Origin: JBFELO01 sp041552055
Lineage (GTDB): Bacteria > Acidobacteriota > Thermoanaerobaculia > Thermoanaerobaculales > Sulfomarinibacteraceae
Direction of reading: 5' to 3'
Length of the DNA stretch: 25,900 nucleotides
Assembly (NCBI GenBank): GCA_041552055.1
Contig: JBFELO010000065.1
Location: forward strand, 1 to 25,900
Every line of letters begins with the position of its first letter. Within the stretch, counting starts at the first letter, position 1. The notes below the pieces were generated by a model that did not search any database, had not been told where the DNA came from, and was given only the letters and a program-made list of their open reading frames with translations. Shown piece by piece: positions 15,902 to 24,323 of this stretch. The position numbers and the translations under genes were made by a program.

Positions 15902-17332
15902 ATGAGGAAAGACGCGGCGTTGTGGACACTCGCAATCGTGATCTGTGCGGTCGTTCTCTCGGGCTGCGCGAAAACCGAGGAGGGCGCTACGGTGAAGGGA
16001 CTGACCGACGACGAGATCGACAACCTGATCCGGCGATCGTACCAGTACGTCGCCATGTACAACGTCATCAACAAGAACGCGATGCTCTACGGTGAACAGA
16101 CGAATACCGACGGCTGGAATCAGTGCTTCGCCGACACCGCACTGAAGGACCACGACTACCGGGCGATCGCGCGCCCCAACAACGACACCCTCTACGCGGG
16201 CTGCATGCTCGACCTGCGCGCCGAGCCGGTCATCGTCGAGTACCCGGCGTTCGATTCCAAGTACGTGGTTCTGGAGACGTCGGCCTATGACCACTACTGC
16301 GACGTCCCGCTGTCGACCACCAAGGGCGATTTCCAGAAACCGACGAGAATTCTCTACTACACGGAGCGCACCAAGGGCTACTCCGGAGCGCCGGTCGAGG
16401 GCGTGGACGTGGTCAAGGAGATGACCGGAGACTTCGTGATCGCGTTCCTGCGGGTGATGCCCCATGCGGCCGACCCGGAGCGGATGCAGAGAAACCTGGC
16501 CGCCATGCGGGAGGTCAGCTGCCGGACGCTGTCCGAGTTTCTGGGCGGCGAGCGTGCGCCGGTCGATGATCCCGGCTCCCCGGCCGTCGGCGCGACTGAC
16601 CTCGACATCTTCGGCAACAACTTCCTCGAGGTCATGCAGTTCGTCTTCAACCACACGACGTTCGACCCCGAAGACCCGATCGACCGGGAAGTGCTCGCCG
16701 CCTACGCGCCGCTGGGCGTGGTGCCGGGCAAGACCTACGATCCCGGCTCGGTCGCGACCCTCGACGGCGCCAAGGTCCGCGAGGTCGCCCAGCGAATCTG
16801 GACCCAGGAGATGGCCAGGGTCGGGACGCCGGAGGCCGCCGAGAAGTACACCCTCGTCCTGTTCAAGCCCAAGGGCCAGATCGGCCAGAGCGCTTTGCTC
16901 TTCCAGTCGATCATGGGTCCGATCGGCCTGCCGGCCTCGCAGGCCGTGTACCCGGCGATAACGACCGCCGACCGGGAGCCGATGAACGCCATGCACGACT
17001 ACGTCATTCGGATGACGGCCGACGCGCTGCCGCCGGCAAAGGCCTTCTGGTCGGTCACGCTCTACGACACCGAGAACGGCTTCTTCATCCCCAGCGACCG
17101 CAAGAAGTACAGCGTCGGTGAGAATGCCGGCATGAAACTGGACGACGACGGCGGGATTGCTATCTATATCGCGGCCGAGCAGCCCGAGGGGGTGCCGGAC
17201 GAAAACTGGCTGCCACTGAACCGCGGCGACTACGGGATCGACGCCATCATGCGCATCTACGCGCCGGATCTCGAGCGCCTCGCGACGTGGGAGGCTCCCA
17301 AGGCTGAGAAGCTGGAGGGTACGGTCGGTTGA
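15902..17332 (+). CDS. DUF1254/DUF1214 lipoprotein, copy 2
   Basis: 476 residues with lipobox VLSGC. DUF1254 landmarks: YQYVAMYNVINKNA, ARPNNDTLYAGCMLDLRAEP, a PAFDSKYVVLE strand. DUF1214 landmarks: ALPPAKAFWSVTLYDTENGF followed by FIPSDR, DENWLPLNRGDYGIDAIMRI and a C-terminal YAPDLERLATWEAP. Two ATGs lie side by side at 15899 and 15902; GGAGG at 15892-15896 gives a good 5-nt spacing only for the second. It has the same length as copy 1 but differs in the middle, where it keeps an N-terminal motif PNNDT in place of PNADT, so the two may bind different ligands. Confidence 0.92.
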   Translation: MRKDAALWTLAIVICAVVLSGCAKTEEGATVKGLTDDEIDNLIRRSYQYVAMYNVINKNAMLYGEQTNTDGWNQCFADTALKDHDYRAIARPNNDTLYAGCMLDLRAEPVIVEYPAFDSKYVVLETSAYDHYCDVPLSTTKGDFQKPTRILYYTERTKGYSGAPVEGVDVVKEMTGDFVIAFLRVMPHAADPERMQRNLAAMREVSCRTLSEFLGGERAPVDDPGSPAVGATDLDIFGNNFLEVMQFVFNHTTFDPEDPIDREVLAAYAPLGVVPGKTYDPGSVATLDGAKVREVAQRIWTQEMARVGTPEAAEKYTLVLFKPKGQIGQSALLFQSIMGPIGLPASQAVYPAITTADREPMNAMHDYVIRMTADALPPAKAFWSVTLYDTENGFFIPSDRKKYSVGENAGMKLDDDGGIAIYIAAEQPEGVPDENWLPLNRGDYGIDAIMRIYAPDLERLATWEAPKAEKLEGTVG

Positions 17333-17428
17333 GTCGACGGCTTCACGTCTTTGATGGTGCGGAATCACACCTGGACGTCATATCGAGGAGGCAGATGCTC
17401 GTCGGGTGCACCTCATCGCGACGGGCGC

Positions 17429-17434
17429 TATAGT
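17429..17434 (+). promoter_or_regulatory. Possible -10 box of the SYLF gene
   Basis: TATAGT sits 25 nt before the SYLF start codon; no good -35 hexamer is found. The 126-nt gap upstream leaves room for an internal promoter in the gene run. Confidence 0.25.
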
Positions 17435-17458
17435 GACACTCGACAAAGGGAGGTAGCA

Positions 17459-18034
17459 ATGAGATCTCGGATTCGAACGACGCTCGCCATGATCGCGGTG
17501 CTCTGCCTGGTCGCATCTGCCGGCCAGCTGGCCGCAGAAGAAGAGTGGGAGAACCTCAATCAGGAGGCCAAGCGCGCCAAAATCGATGCCACTGCGAAAG
17601 AGGCGCTCGACGAGGTTTTCAAGACCAGCAAGAATGCCAAGGGGCTCTACGACAGCTCGTACGGTTGGGCTGCGTTCGACAACCTCAAGATCGCCTGGGG
17701 GATCTCGGGCGGCGGCGGCAACGGCGTGGCCGTCAACAAGAAGACCGGAGCCCGGACGTACATGAAGATGGGGACCGTTGGAGTCGGTTTCGGGCTCGGG
17801 GCTCAAAAGTACCAGGTGGTCTTCCTGTTCCAGGACGAACAGACCTTTCGGAACTTCGTCGACAAGGGCTGGCAGGCCGATGCCTCGGCTCAAGCCGCTG
17901 CCGGGACCGCGGGGGCCGGCGCCCAGAGCGGTTTCGTGAACGGCATCGCCATCTACCAGGTGACCGACAAGGGGCTGATGGCCTCGGCCGACATCGCCGG
18001 CACGAAGTACTTCAAGAACAAGAAGCTCAACTAG
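17459..18034 (+). CDS. Exported SYLF (Ysc84-type lipid-binding) domain protein 1
   Basis: 191 residues with a signal peptide (MRSRIRTTLAMIAVLCLVASAGQLAA). The SYLF domain covers the rest: KEALDEVFKTSKNAKGLYDS, YGWAAFDNLKIAWGISGGGGNGVAV, a KTGARTYMKMGTVGVGFGLGAQ segment, QVVFLFQDEQTFRNFVDKG and a C-terminal YQVTDKGLMASADIAGTKYF. In eukaryotes SYLF domains bind phosphoinositides; in bacteria the ligand is presumed to be an anionic lipid. Start after GGGAGG. With the next three genes it forms a SYLF / small membrane protein / phospholipase D / SYLF group. Confidence 0.93.
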   Translation: MRSRIRTTLAMIAVLCLVASAGQLAAEEEWENLNQEAKRAKIDATAKEALDEVFKTSKNAKGLYDSSYGWAAFDNLKIAWGISGGGGNGVAVNKKTGARTYMKMGTVGVGFGLGAQKYQVVFLFQDEQTFRNFVDKGWQADASAQAAAGTAGAGAQSGFVNGIAIYQVTDKGLMASADIAGTKYFKNKKLN

Positions 18035-18095
18035 CTCCGCTCGCGTCGGCTCTCATCATGCACGCTCGTGAAGGCCGCGACTGGGAGGGCCACGG

Positions 18096-18392
18096 ATGAA
18101 TTCCTTGAAGAGAGTATTGGTCGGCGCGATCCTCATCGCCGGCGCGGTTCTGGGGCTCGCGTTGACCTGTCCCGACGAGGACAACTTCAACCGCTGGGCA
18201 AAGACGGCGCTGGAACCCGAGTCCGGTTCGGTGTTGGAGCAGGCGAAGGGCAAAGCTCTGTCGACTCAGGCACGGTGGACCGCCGATTACGAGGACCACG
18301 TCTTGTGGGCGACGGTGGATGCGTATCAGGGCGACACACGCCATCGCTTCCTTGGACTCTTGGGAACCTGGATTTCGTTGGGTAGCGAGTGA
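18096..18392 (+). CDS. Small membrane-anchored or secreted protein, DUF4359-like
   Basis: 98 residues. An N-terminal hydrophobic segment (VLVGAILIAGAVLGLALT) works as signal or anchor, followed by CPDEDNFNRWAKTAL and a C-terminal RHRFLGLLGTWISL. The pattern of one helix, a short charged middle and a xxFLGxxGxW end resembles the DUF4359 family, which I name tentatively. Ribosome binding site GGGAGG lies 8 nt before the ATG. Its position between SYLF and phospholipase D genes suggests a shared envelope role. Confidence 0.75.
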   Translation: MNSLKRVLVGAILIAGAVLGLALTCPDEDNFNRWAKTALEPESGSVLEQAKGKALSTQARWTADYEDHVLWATVDAYQGDTRHRFLGLLGTWISLGSE

Positions 18393-18562
18393 TCCGGGGG
18401 GGCTCGATCGGCCGCGCTGTCGCCCGAGGCGGTGTGTGGACGATGAGAGACGAGGAGTGATCCTCGATGGATCGCGGCAATGCTGCCGGCGAGGACGGAC
18501 CGTGACGGCGCGGCTGCTACCATGCACGGCGATCGAGCATCTATGGCAGAAGGCTGGCGGAA

Positions 18563-20098
18563 ATGAGCGCGATGAGAGGTAAATTGACGACGGGGATCGC
18601 GGTGGCGGTGCTGTGCCTCGCCACCGGCTGCGCATCGCTTCCGGACTGGGAGTCCCCGCCACAAGACGCCGCGCTGGAACCCGACCCATCGACGAGCCTG
18701 GCTCGAGCCGCCGCGGCCTTCGCGGAGCGGCACGGGTCGGGCGTCTCCGGGTTCGCGGCGATCGACACGAACGGCGATGCACTGCACTGGCGGCTGGCGC
18801 TGGTCGACTCGGCAGAGCGGTCGCTCGACATGTTGTACTACCTGTGGTACCGCGATCCCGGCGGTCTGGTCATGCTCGAGCACGTCATCCAGGCTGCCGA
18901 GCGGGGTGTCAGAGTCCGGGTGGTGTTGGACGACGCCCTGTACATCAAGGGAAAGAGGGGCCTCGCCAACCTGGATGCCCACCCCAACATCGACCTTCGG
19001 ATCTTCAACCCGTGGGTCCACAAGGGCGTCGGCAGGGCGTTCGAGACGGTCGGGCGGATGAAGCGCCTCAACAACCGCATGCACAACAAGCTCCTGATCG
19101 CCGACAACCGGATGGCAATCCTCGGCGGCCGCAACGTCGGCGACCACTACTTCGGCCTCCACCACAAGTACAACTTCCACGATCTCGACCTGGTCGTCCT
19201 CGGTGATGCGGCCACCGCGTCCTCCGAGATCTTCGACCACTTCTGGAACAGCGAGCGGGTCTTCCCGGCGGCGGCGTTCGTCGAGGACCCTTCGTGGCAG
19301 TCGATCGAGGCCGTGCGGGCGGAGGAGCTCGGTGAGCTTCGGGGAAACGACGACGTCAGGGCATTCCCGATCGACCGTCGCGACTGGTCCGACGAGCTGG
19401 GGTCGCTCGTCGACCGGATGTCACCCGGCACGGCGACGGTGGAGTTCGACCGGCTGACCGCCGAGACTCGGATGCCCTCCCAGGACGGCGTCGTGAGGCT
19501 GGCCGAGGTCGTCGAACAGGCGCAGCACGAGGTCCTGATCCTCAACGCCTACATCATCCCCGGCGAGCGCATGATGAAGATCCTGCGCGACGCCCACGAG
19601 CGGGGCGTTCGGGTGCGGATGCTGACAAACTCCCTGGCCTCGAACGACGTCCCGGCGGTGACCGCAAAGTACAAGAAGCACCGGAGACCACTGCTCGGGG
19701 CGGGGGTCGAGCTGTACGAGTTCCGTGCCGATGCCGAGATCCAACCCGGGATCGTCGACACTCACCCTGTGGCGGCCAAGTTCGCCGGGCTCCACACCAA
19801 GGCGGCGGTCGTCGACCGCGAGATCGTGTACATCGGCTCGCTCAACCTCGACCCGCGCTCCATCGTGCTCAACACCGAGATGGGGATGATCGTGACCAGC
19901 CCGCAGCTCGCCGAGAAGGTGGCCGAGATCGCGGAGCGTGATATGGCGCCGGCCAACAGCTGGCGGGTGCGGATGGACGAGATCGGCGATCTCAGCTGGG
20001 AATCGGACGCGGGAGTCGTGACCAGGCAGCCGGCGAACGGCGGCTGGCAGCGCTTTCAGGCCTGGATCTTCAGGGTATTGCCGGAGGGCCAATTGTGA
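18563..20098 (+). CDS. Phospholipase D / cardiolipin synthase-like lipoprotein (ClsC-like)
   Basis: 511 residues with lipobox ATGC (Cys23). Two HKD motifs are intact: HNKLLIADNRMAILGGRN (His174, Lys176, Asp181) and HTKAAVVDREIVYIGSLN (His411, Lys413, Asp418). Such two-HKD proteins transfer phosphatidyl groups (cardiolipin synthesis) or hydrolyse phospholipids; the lengths and the GGRNVGDHYF stretch match the ClsC/YmdC group. Being lipid-anchored it probably acts at the periplasmic face. Start is either 18563 or the ATG nine bases later, which lies closer to an optimal distance from GGCGGAAATGAG. The following SYLF gene starts 32 nt after its stop. Confidence 0.92.
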   Translation: MSAMRGKLTTGIAVAVLCLATGCASLPDWESPPQDAALEPDPSTSLARAAAAFAERHGSGVSGFAAIDTNGDALHWRLALVDSAERSLDMLYYLWYRDPGGLVMLEHVIQAAERGVRVRVVLDDALYIKGKRGLANLDAHPNIDLRIFNPWVHKGVGRAFETVGRMKRLNNRMHNKLLIADNRMAILGGRNVGDHYFGLHHKYNFHDLDLVVLGDAATASSEIFDHFWNSERVFPAAAFVEDPSWQSIEAVRAEELGELRGNDDVRAFPIDRRDWSDELGSLVDRMSPGTATVEFDRLTAETRMPSQDGVVRLAEVVEQAQHEVLILNAYIIPGERMMKILRDAHERGVRVRMLTNSLASNDVPAVTAKYKKHRRPLLGAGVELYEFRADAEIQPGIVDTHPVAAKFAGLHTKAAVVDREIVYIGSLNLDPRSIVLNTEMGMIVTSPQLAEKVAEIAERDMAPANSWRVRMDEIGDLSWESDAGVVTRQPANGGWQRFQAWIFRVLPEGQL

Positions 20099-20130
20099 GA
20101 AGGATCGGAAGAAGTCGAAGAGGGAACACA

Positions 20131-20709
20131 ATGAGAGAAAAACGAGTCGTGCCGTTCGTCGCAGTGGTGCTGGCGGCGCTTCTGGCCTCAACCTGCAGCA
20201 GCTACCGGTCGATGCCGGTGGAAGAGAAGCGGACCTTTCTTGCCGAGCTCGAAAGCTCGACGCTCGTGGACCTCGTGGAGCTGCATCCCGAGGCGGAGGC
20301 CGAGCTGGAATCGTCTGTCGGATACGCGATCTTCTCCAACCAGGCGACCAAGATCCCGATCGTAGGTGCCGGGGACGGGATCGGCGTGGTTGTCGACACG
20401 ACCACCGACGAGCGAACCTACCTCAAGGTTGGCCGACTCGACGTCGGGGGAGGCCTCGGTGTTCGCACGTACCGGCTCGTCATCATCTTCTTCGAGCAGG
20501 AGCCTCTGCAGAAGCTGGCCAGCGGCAAGGTGGAGTTCGGCGCCGGCGTGGAGGCCGGCGCAGGGAGCAAGGACGTGGGAGCCGATTCGGGCGCGATCGC
20601 CGGTGAGCGCAAGGAGGAGTACGCCCTCTACCAGCTATCCGATGCGGGCGTGTCCGCAACCTTCACTGTGCGAGCGATAAAGTACACCGTGCTCGATTTG
20701 GAGGAATAG
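20131..20709 (+). CDS. SYLF (Ysc84-type) domain lipoprotein 2
   Basis: 192 residues from ATG 20131; a GTG at 20095 in frame overlaps the previous stop, but the ATG is preceded by GAGGGA and gives a clean signal peptide ending LLASTC. The SYLF signature is visible as VGYAIFSNQATKIPIVGAGD, TTDERTYLKVGRLDVGGGLG, RLVIIFFEQEPLQKL and a C-terminal YQLSDAGVSATFTVRAIKYT. It is similar in layout to the 17459-18034 protein but has little sequence identity. The two SYLF genes bracket the phospholipase D gene, so lipid binding next to lipid remodelling is an attractive idea. Confidence 0.9.
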   Translation: MREKRVVPFVAVVLAALLASTCSSYRSMPVEEKRTFLAELESSTLVDLVELHPEAEAELESSVGYAIFSNQATKIPIVGAGDGIGVVVDTTTDERTYLKVGRLDVGGGLGVRTYRLVIIFFEQEPLQKLASGKVEFGAGVEAGAGSKDVGADSGAIAGERKEEYALYQLSDAGVSATFTVRAIKYTVLDLEE

Positions 20710-20743
20710 CGCGTATCCCGGCTCAGCACCTCGACCGGAGAAG

Positions 20744-20840
20744 TACCCGTATCCGTTTCCGTCTACGTCTCCGTGCCCGGTTGGTTCTGTGAGTCGGAGT
20801 GGGGATTCGGAGACGGATACGGAGACGAGTGTATCGGGTG
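20744..20840. repeat. CT/GA-rich imperfect inverted repeat between convergent genes
   Basis: Left arm (20744-20773) is a run of CCGTATCCGTTTCCGTCT-type units; right arm (20805-20839) carries GGAGACGGATACGGAGACG, roughly its reverse complement. It separates the end of the plus-strand run from a minus-strand gene and could act as a bidirectional transcription terminator. Similar six-base CCGTNT arrays occur between genes in several high-GC environmental genomes, as I recall. Confidence 0.6.
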
Positions 20841-20844
20841 CCGC

Positions 20845-21912
20845 CTACTCACGAGCGAGAGACCCGCGGGTCAGATCCTCTTCGATGAACCGAAGCAGTG
20901 CCTCTAGAAGCGCTTCACGTGGATAGTCGTTCTTGGTGACGAGTGTCGAGGCGATCGTCGGATGGGAGCGCGCGATCGGCACCGCCACGGCCCAGTGGTC
21001 GGCGTTCACACACCCGAGGAACGTGCTTCCCGGAACGAGCTGGTCGCGGAACAACATCATGCCGTCGTTCCGGGGGTCCACCTGGCTCAGCTTTCGGTAC
21101 GTGGGCTTCAGGACCGCGGAGATGCGCTCGGGCCGTGGGCAGGTGGCCAGCGAGTAGTACGGAATATCATCGGGAAGGGCGTTCTCTGCGATCCAGGCCA
21201 TACGCGTCTCGGGGCGAAGGCTCTCGAGCGCACCACCGTCACCGGACGTGCACTGCGCACCGGGCCAGTGTTCGAGGAGCTCGAGCTTGGATTGCGTGAC
21301 CTCGTCCGCGGCCGGCGATCCTCCGACCGCACCAGCGACGCTCACGATGGCTGCGATCATCGGACGGATTTCCGGGTAGGAGACGGCCGCCTCGAGGATG
21401 TCTGGTGTTCCCTTGGAGTAGCCGATGAGGACGAGATTGGGCTCGCCGCCGGTCGGCTCCATTTCCATGATCGCGTCACGAATCTGGCGAGCGTTCGTGG
21501 CGCTGCTCGACAGTGCGTCGACGGTGATGGCGGCCATGTCGTAACCGAACTGCCGAACGTGCGTGGCGGTGGTGGCTTTCATATCCAGCCACTGCGAGAA
21601 GCAACCCCAGCCGATCCCCGGCACCATCGCGGCCACCAGACGCCGGTGAGATTGGTTGAGCTCGACGCCCATGCCTGTGCCGCCGGGCTCGATGCCGACA
21701 CGGGTCAGCGCATCGTCGCACGGGCGGGAGTCCGGCAGCGTCGGTCCGCGCTGCTCGAGAATCGTGCAGAATATCTCGCGGAATCGACCGCGCTGATCCT
21801 CGACTCCGGGTGCCAAGGCGAGAGGCGCCGGATCGTCCGAGTAGGGTGAAGGCGGCGCGGATGCGCACGCGCCGAGGATGATGCTTGCCGCTGCCGCCAA
21901 TGCCGAGACCAC
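20845..21912 (-). CDS. Alpha/beta hydrolase lipoprotein with Ser nucleophile
   Basis: 355 residues from GTG 21912, supported by TAGGAG 5 nt upstream and by a signal peptide that then ends in LGAC (Cys16). The nucleophile elbow GYSKG puts Ser at about 166, and the catalytic His is probably in NADHWAVAVP near 310; a FIEEDL tail ends the fold. Text-like features such as VPGIGWGCFSQWLD and the repeated Cys suggest disulfides in the periplasm. I do not recognise the exact subfamily or the substrate. The frame extends to 22017 but without support. It is convergent with the SYLF lipoprotein gene. Confidence 0.8.
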   Translation of the reverse strand: MVSALAAAASIILGACASAPPSPYSDDPAPLALAPGVEDQRGRFREIFCTILEQRGPTLPDSRPCDDALTRVGIEPGGTGMGVELNQSHRRLVAAMVPGIGWGCFSQWLDMKATTATHVRQFGYDMAAITVDALSSSATNARQIRDAIMEMEPTGGEPNLVLIGYSKGTPDILEAAVSYPEIRPMIAAIVSVAGAVGGSPAADEVTQSKLELLEHWPGAQCTSGDGGALESLRPETRMAWIAENALPDDIPYYSLATCPRPERISAVLKPTYRKLSQVDPRNDGMMLFRDQLVPGSTFLGCVNADHWAVAVPIARSHPTIASTLVTKNDYPREALLEALLRFIEEDLTRGSLARE

Positions 21913-22024
21913 CCGTACTCCTAGGAGACGATCACACCGAATGAGCTCGAATCGGGCCGTTTTCACGATCTTGGACCGCACCGAACTTGCGACGACCCAG
22001 CCCACGATGTCAAACATCTTTTGC

Positions 22025-22038
22025 CGAGGCCGGCCTCG
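22025..22038. terminator. GC-rich palindrome after the lipoprotein pair
   Basis: CGAGGCCGGCCTCG is a perfect 14-base palindrome about 30 nt beyond the stop of the minus-strand lipoprotein gene. Without a T tract it is only a weak terminator candidate. Confidence 0.3.
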
Positions 22039-22069
22039 CCCGAGGGTCGTCCGACGAGATTGCAGTCAA

Positions 22070-22513
22070 TCACTCGCAGGTTGCGTCGAGTTGTTCGCAT
22101 ATCTTTTTCATCAGTTGATCGGCCAACTCTTGATTTGCGACGGCATCGTCCCCGCCACCCACCAGCAGGGAAAGCCGCGAACGTCCGTCGCCGGACACGA
22201 AGACCCTGAATGTGAGCATCCGGTCTCCGTGGGCGGCCGTGCACCGGGTAGAGTCCTCGTCGAGCGCGGTGATCTTGGTATCCTCCAGCTCGGCCAGGAT
22301 CGCCATCCCGGGCTTGAAGGCATCTTCTGGCGCCATTTGGACATAGGCCTTCGAGGTACCGTAGACCGCGGCCTTGCGGTAGGCGGATGCAGCGACCGTG
22401 GAGGTCCCCGCCGCGCATCCAAAGGACCCCACCGTGAGCGCAGCGACCAGTCCAGCCCCGGCAACCACCGCGGAACTCCACCCTCCCGACCGGAAACAAC
22501 AGGATCGCCTCAT
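22070..22513 (-). CDS. Small lipoprotein, possibly DUF3568-like
   Basis: 147 residues with lipobox SFGC (Cys33) after a Cys- and Arg-containing start. The mature part has AYRKAAVYGTSKAYVQMAPE, AILAELEDTKITALDEDSTR, LTFRVFVSGDGRSRLSLLVG and a C-terminal ADQLMKKICEQLDATCE. The order of one helix, beta strands with a GDG turn and a final helix recalls DUF3568-type lipoproteins; the match is by pattern only. Its ATG overlaps the upstream stop codon by four bases (ATGA), so translation is coupled to the larger lipoprotein, and the two probably work together. Confidence 0.75.
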   Translation of the reverse strand: MRRSCCFRSGGWSSAVVAGAGLVAALTVGSFGCAAGTSTVAASAYRKAAVYGTSKAYVQMAPEDAFKPGMAILAELEDTKITALDEDSTRCTAAHGDRMLTFRVFVSGDGRSRLSLLVGGGDDAVANQELADQLMKKICEQLDATCE

Positions 22514-23907
22514 TCGTCGTGCGTCCTGCTCGGACCGCGGTCGGGCGCTACCCACCGCATCAGCCAGCGGTAGATCGTGAGGACGATGAAGAAAACGACA
22601 ATCAGGGCGACGCCGCGCAGAAAAGTGCGGTCGATGATATCGACGACGACCTCCTCCTCCAGGCTGTTTGCGGCTTCCACGATCGGGTCCAACTGGCCCT
22701 CGGCGGCTGCCGAACCCAAGAGGTCCTCGATCGATACCAGCACCGCCCGGATCTCCCGCGCCGTGGTCGCAGCCTCGGCGAGCGTCAGCTGGTAGTCCAT
22801 GATGTCGAACGGCCGGACTGGCTCCTCCTCGAGCATGCGCGCCACCAGGCGGTCCGCGTTGATGATGGTCTCGTTCAGCAGCTCGGCGAACTGCCGGCCG
22901 GACTCGAAGGTGTCGCGAAAGTCGCCGAGGGCCGGACGCAGCTCGCCGTCCTCCGCAGCGAGGTCGGCGAGCAGCCGCTCCCGTTCCTCACTCAGGCCGG
23001 CCAGGATCTGGTCGACAGCGGCTCGACGCTCTTCCGGGAGGTCTGCCACCAGGGAAGCGAACGCTGCGGCCGCGCGATCCGATGCCTCGGCAAAGGTCCG
23101 CGAGTCCTCGAGCAGCTGCTGTACCTCCGGCTGGGCCGCAAGCTTCGCAGAGGCCATCTCCAGCTGGAGGTTGAGCATCATCTGCATCCTGGTCGCCATG
23201 AAGGCGAGCCGCTCGGCGAGCAGACGCATCTCCTCGATGTTGCGGTTGGCCTCTTTCACCGGGGCCAGCATGCCACCGGGGCGACCTGCGTCGATCAGGG
23301 CGTGGACCTGCCTCGCGTCACTGAGCTCGGTGAGCCGCACGAAATCGACGGAAACCGCATCCGGGTGTCGAGCCCTCCAGTGTTCGATGAGATCCCTGAG
23401 CTCGGCGAGCTGCTCCGGGTTGTAGACTTCTGTAGCAATTCGCCAAATGTCGTCTTCGAGCTCGCGGTAGGCATCGAGAACGGCCGCTCCCGCCTCTTCG
23501 CCGTACACCTCCGGCGCCCAATACTCCTCCCAGACCATTCGCTTCAGCGTGACGAAGACGCACATGTCGAGCACGGCGGCCCCCGGGTTCGGGCTGGCCG
23601 CGATGTCGGCGGTCACGATCAGCGCGAGCAGCCGTGCCCCGGCCGCGGTGTGGCGGCTCTCCGGAGTCTCCAGCGTGCGTTCGAGTATCTTGGCGGTGTT
23701 GAGCGTTTCGGCGAAGAACCGATCGGCGAAGGCCATCAGCTCGGACTGAAGCTCCTGCTGGGTTTTTCTCGACGATTCTGCCGCTGCCAAGGAGTCGTCC
23801 CCCGCGGAGCTCGGAGAGGCACCGGACGACGCGCAGGACACGACCGCGGCGACACCGATCACGACCGCACAGAGGCGAGGTAGGCCACCGTAACTGGCTT
23901 GTCTCAT
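22510..23907 (-). CDS. Uncharacterised lipoprotein with helical domain and C-terminal membrane helix
   Basis: 465 residues from ATG 23907, preceded by GAGG 6 nt upstream. A signal ends in VVSC (Cys25). The rest is almost entirely helical, with long stretches rich in Glu, Ala and Leu (KTQQELQSELMAFADRFFAE, LPEERRAAVDQILAGLSEER) likely to form coiled coils. A single membrane helix VALIVVFFIVLTIYRWLMRW closes the protein, with a short basic tail. An N-terminal lipid and a C-terminal transmembrane segment would tether both ends to the inner membrane with the middle in the periplasm. I do not recognise the family. It is the first gene of a two-gene operon with the small lipoprotein. Confidence 0.8.
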   Translation of the reverse strand: MRQASYGGLPRLCAVVIGVAAVVSCASSGASPSSAGDDSLAAAESSRKTQQELQSELMAFADRFFAETLNTAKILERTLETPESRHTAAGARLLALIVTADIAASPNPGAAVLDMCVFVTLKRMVWEEYWAPEVYGEEAGAAVLDAYRELEDDIWRIATEVYNPEQLAELRDLIEHWRARHPDAVSVDFVRLTELSDARQVHALIDAGRPGGMLAPVKEANRNIEEMRLLAERLAFMATRMQMMLNLQLEMASAKLAAQPEVQQLLEDSRTFAEASDRAAAAFASLVADLPEERRAAVDQILAGLSEERERLLADLAAEDGELRPALGDFRDTFESGRQFAELLNETIINADRLVARMLEEEPVRPFDIMDYQLTLAEAATTAREIRAVLVSIEDLLGSAAAEGQLDPIVEAANSLEEEVVVDIIDRTFLRGVALIVVFFIVLTIYRWLMRWVAPDRGPSRTHDE

Positions 23908-24323
23908 GAAGGACCTCACGGCGATGAAATGTACCATGACTCGGTGGTTTGGTATTTCGAGAACTGGTGCCACTGAAGTGGTGCCTCACTGGAACTGGTG
24001 TCCGGCATGAAGAAATGACGAAGTGGCGGTTGAGGGTGCATCCCTCGGGGGGAAAAATCCGCGAGTCTGGCGCAAGGGTGTTCGGCTTCGACTGACACCC
24101 GGGTGCGCGCGTCGATCGATTGTGTGTGCAGGAGGACGACCGTGGGCCTCGCCGGGGGCGCCGCGCTCTTCATGTTGCTGCTGCCGCAACCCATGTTCGA
24201 GTGCACTTCGGTCGGACGAGTCCGTCGTAGAATCTCCTTGCGATCGAGCACATGGTTTCCGACGCAGACTCTGCGGTCTCTGGACTGGAACGGCACGTTC
24301 GGTGCCTCGGTGGGGTGCGGAGC
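23908..24323. other. Gene-poor stretch with RAYT remnant
   Basis: No intact gene. A GTG at 24142 has AGGAGG upstream and opens a hydrophobic start (MGLAGGAALFMLLLPQP), but the frame then turns into Arg/Ser-rich sequence that overlaps the porin gene out of frame, so it is not supported. TAGAAT at 24228-24233 is a possible -10 box for the porin fragment. Confidence 0.4.
23997..24065 (-). repeat. Degraded RAYT 3' end with its repeat
   Basis: About 80 percent identical by eye to 7909-7978, covering both the REP-like repeat (GAAATGACGAAGT at 24011-24023) and the last transposase codons, which read LADF then PRG instead of LADFFARRD on the minus strand. The rest of the transposase is absent, so this is a relic of an earlier insertion. 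Confidence 0.7.

Noticed and set aside
15878..17368. 496-codon open frame on the minus strand
   Set aside because: It is antisense to the second DUF1254 gene, has the composition of a GC-rich shadow frame and lacks a ribosome binding site and homology.
22519..23883. 454-codon plus-strand frame opposite the helical lipoprotein
   Set aside because: The minus-strand reading has signal peptide, membrane helix and ribosome binding site; the plus-strand one has none.
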